Positions 63,124 through 64,000 of a stretch of 64,000 nucleotides of DNA are shown here, in pieces. Source of the DNA: Rhodoferax saidenbachensis (GTDB lineage Bacteria; Pseudomonadota; Gammaproteobacteria; Burkholderiales; Burkholderiaceae_C); the NCBI RefSeq assembly GCF_001955715.1, contig NZ_CP019239.1, forward strand, positions 2,232,001-2,296,000, given 5' to 3'. The notes beneath the pieces were generated by a model, which saw only the letters and a program-made list of their open reading frames with translations, made no database searches and was not told where the DNA came from. Made by a program: the position numbers and the translations under genes. Numbering within the stretch: the stretch's first letter is position 1; the number at the start of each line of letters is the position of its first letter.

Positions 63124-63918
63124 TTAGAGTTTGGGCACGTCCATCACTTTGACACTGGAAGAAGAGTCTGGTGGGGTGGACCCGAACCACTTTTTGTGGG
63201 TCGCAGCCACAAAGCCTTCTTTCTTCAGCGTGGTCAGGATGTCGTTGATCTTGGCCGCTTCGGCAAAGTTTTTGGCGAACATGAAGGAGTAGCGCTCGTT
63301 GGTGGGAATGCGTGCCGCAATCTTGTACTGGGGCTTGTCCTTGATGTAGTACTCCACGGCGGGAATATCACTGATGTAGCCGTCGATACGCCCAGCCGCC
63401 AGGTCCAACATCGCAGGTGCCAGTCCTTCGTAGCGCGAGATCTTGGCGATCTTCAGCTTCGCGGTGTTTTCAGTGGCATAGATGTCACCGGTAGATGCGG
63501 TATCCACGCCCACCGTCTTGCCAGAGAGGTCTTCCAGCTTATCGATTTTGGCTGTCTTCAACACCGACAGGGACTGGTCACTGTCGTAATACGGCTGGGC
63601 AAATGCCAGCGATTCCAGGCGCTTGGGCGTGATGGTGATGGAGGACACCGCGATCTGGATGCGGCCGGATTGCACCGCAGGGAACAGGCCGTTGAACGGA
63701 ATGTTCTCGATCTGCACCGTCTTGCCAGCCCGTTTGGCCACTTCATTCACCAAGTCAATCTCGAAACCGACAAACTTGCCGGAAGCATCCTGGAATTCCC
63801 AGGGCACATTGCCAATGTTGGCCCCGACCACCCAATCCGCCGCCATGGCAGAGCCAGCGGTAGTCGCAACCGCAACCATCGTGAGCACCAAGCGTGCTGC
63901 TAATCCTTTGAACTTCAT
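63124..63918 (-). CDS. amino-acid ABC transporter periplasmic binding protein
   Basis: A 264-residue SBP_bac_3 receptor with a cleavable signal peptide (MKFKGLAARLVLTMVAVATT, cleaved near AMAAD) and no lipobox, unlike the other amino-acid receptor in this window. Typical segments are NIGNVPWEFQDASGKFVGFE, SSITITPKRLESLAFAQPYY and AGRIDGYISDIPA. It is the first gene of the catabolic operon. Its ligand is probably the compound opened by the hydantoinase or processed by the PLP enzyme; that is inference. Confidence 0.9.
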   Translation of the reverse strand: MKFKGLAARLVLTMVAVATTAGSAMAADWVVGANIGNVPWEFQDASGKFVGFEIDLVNEVAKRAGKTVQIENIPFNGLFPAVQSGRIQIAVSSITITPKRLESLAFAQPYYDSDQSLSVLKTAKIDKLEDLSGKTVGVDTASTGDIYATENTAKLKIAKISRYEGLAPAMLDLAAGRIDGYISDIPAVEYYIKDKPQYKIAARIPTNERYSFMFAKNFAEAAKINDILTTLKKEGFVAATHKKWFGSTPPDSSSSVKVMDVPKL

Positions 63919-64000
63919 AGCGTCTTACTCCAAGTATTCAATGACAGATATGGCCGCGCCGGAAACCCGGTGGCCTCGGTCCATCACCCGCTCCTGCTTG

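Overview
The window is GC-rich bacterial DNA with dense, short-spaced operons. It most resembles a betaproteobacterium of the Burkholderiales, family Comamonadaceae (Rhodoferax/Polaromonas-like). The grounds are the gene content (cobGHIJ/KLEMF cobalamin genes, cysHDN, a 7Fe ferredoxin beside a ferredoxin-NADP reductase, bactofilin, a patatin beside bdhA) and three families of short interspersed repeats of a kind I associate with that family. The genus is an inference; no rRNA gene is present.

Layout. 1-3000: sulfate activation and reduction (cysH, cysD, cysN). 3.0-4.7 kb: ferredoxin, ferredoxin-NADP reductase and tRNA-Asn. 4.8-8.3 kb: a flavin reductase, a J-domain protein and three unrecognised genes. 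8.3-18.0 kb: a full L-fucose system on the minus strand, with mutarotase, dehydrogenase, lactonase, dehydratase, FAH-type hydrolase, a ribose-class ABC importer and a second dehydrogenase. A divergent IclR regulator reads away from it, and two operator-like palindromes lie between. 18.0-19.8 kb: a hipBA toxin-antitoxin module between two about 110-bp direct repeats that each contain the 3' end of a DMT transporter gene. 19.7-22 kb: DMT transporter, a decayed gene, bactofilin. 22-25.7 kb: a large protein with a domain like cyanobacterial acyl-ACP reductase, paired with an iron alcohol dehydrogenase; both end in basic Lys/Ala tails. 25.8-32.6 kb: a DEDDh exonuclease, flavodoxin, CaiB-like and SDR enzymes, a class II aldolase-like protein and YgiQ. 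32.9-39.3 kb: a polar amino-acid ABC importer with an embedded M14-type deacylase, followed by a PAS-GGDEF diguanylate cyclase. 39.3-49.9 kb: acyltransferase, exporters, envelope proteins, a YqjD/E/K-like trio, a DHA2 exporter, patatin, 3-hydroxybutyrate dehydrogenase and YbgC. 50-57.2 kb: cob genes covering every step from precorrin-2 to hydrogenobyrinate, with cobK on the opposite strand overlapping its neighbours at both ends. 57.4-64 kb: a minus-strand ureide/hydantoin-type catabolic cluster with its own ABC importer and an RpiR regulator.

The most unusual items are the acyl-ACP-reductase-like fusion with its tailed alcohol dehydrogenase, the hipBA block whose flanking repeats differ only synonymously in their coding part, an interspersed repeat read in frame inside cysN, a MITE-like repeat whose hairpin arms differ between copies while staying paired, and an intercistronic stem-loop after the binding-protein gene in all three ABC operons.
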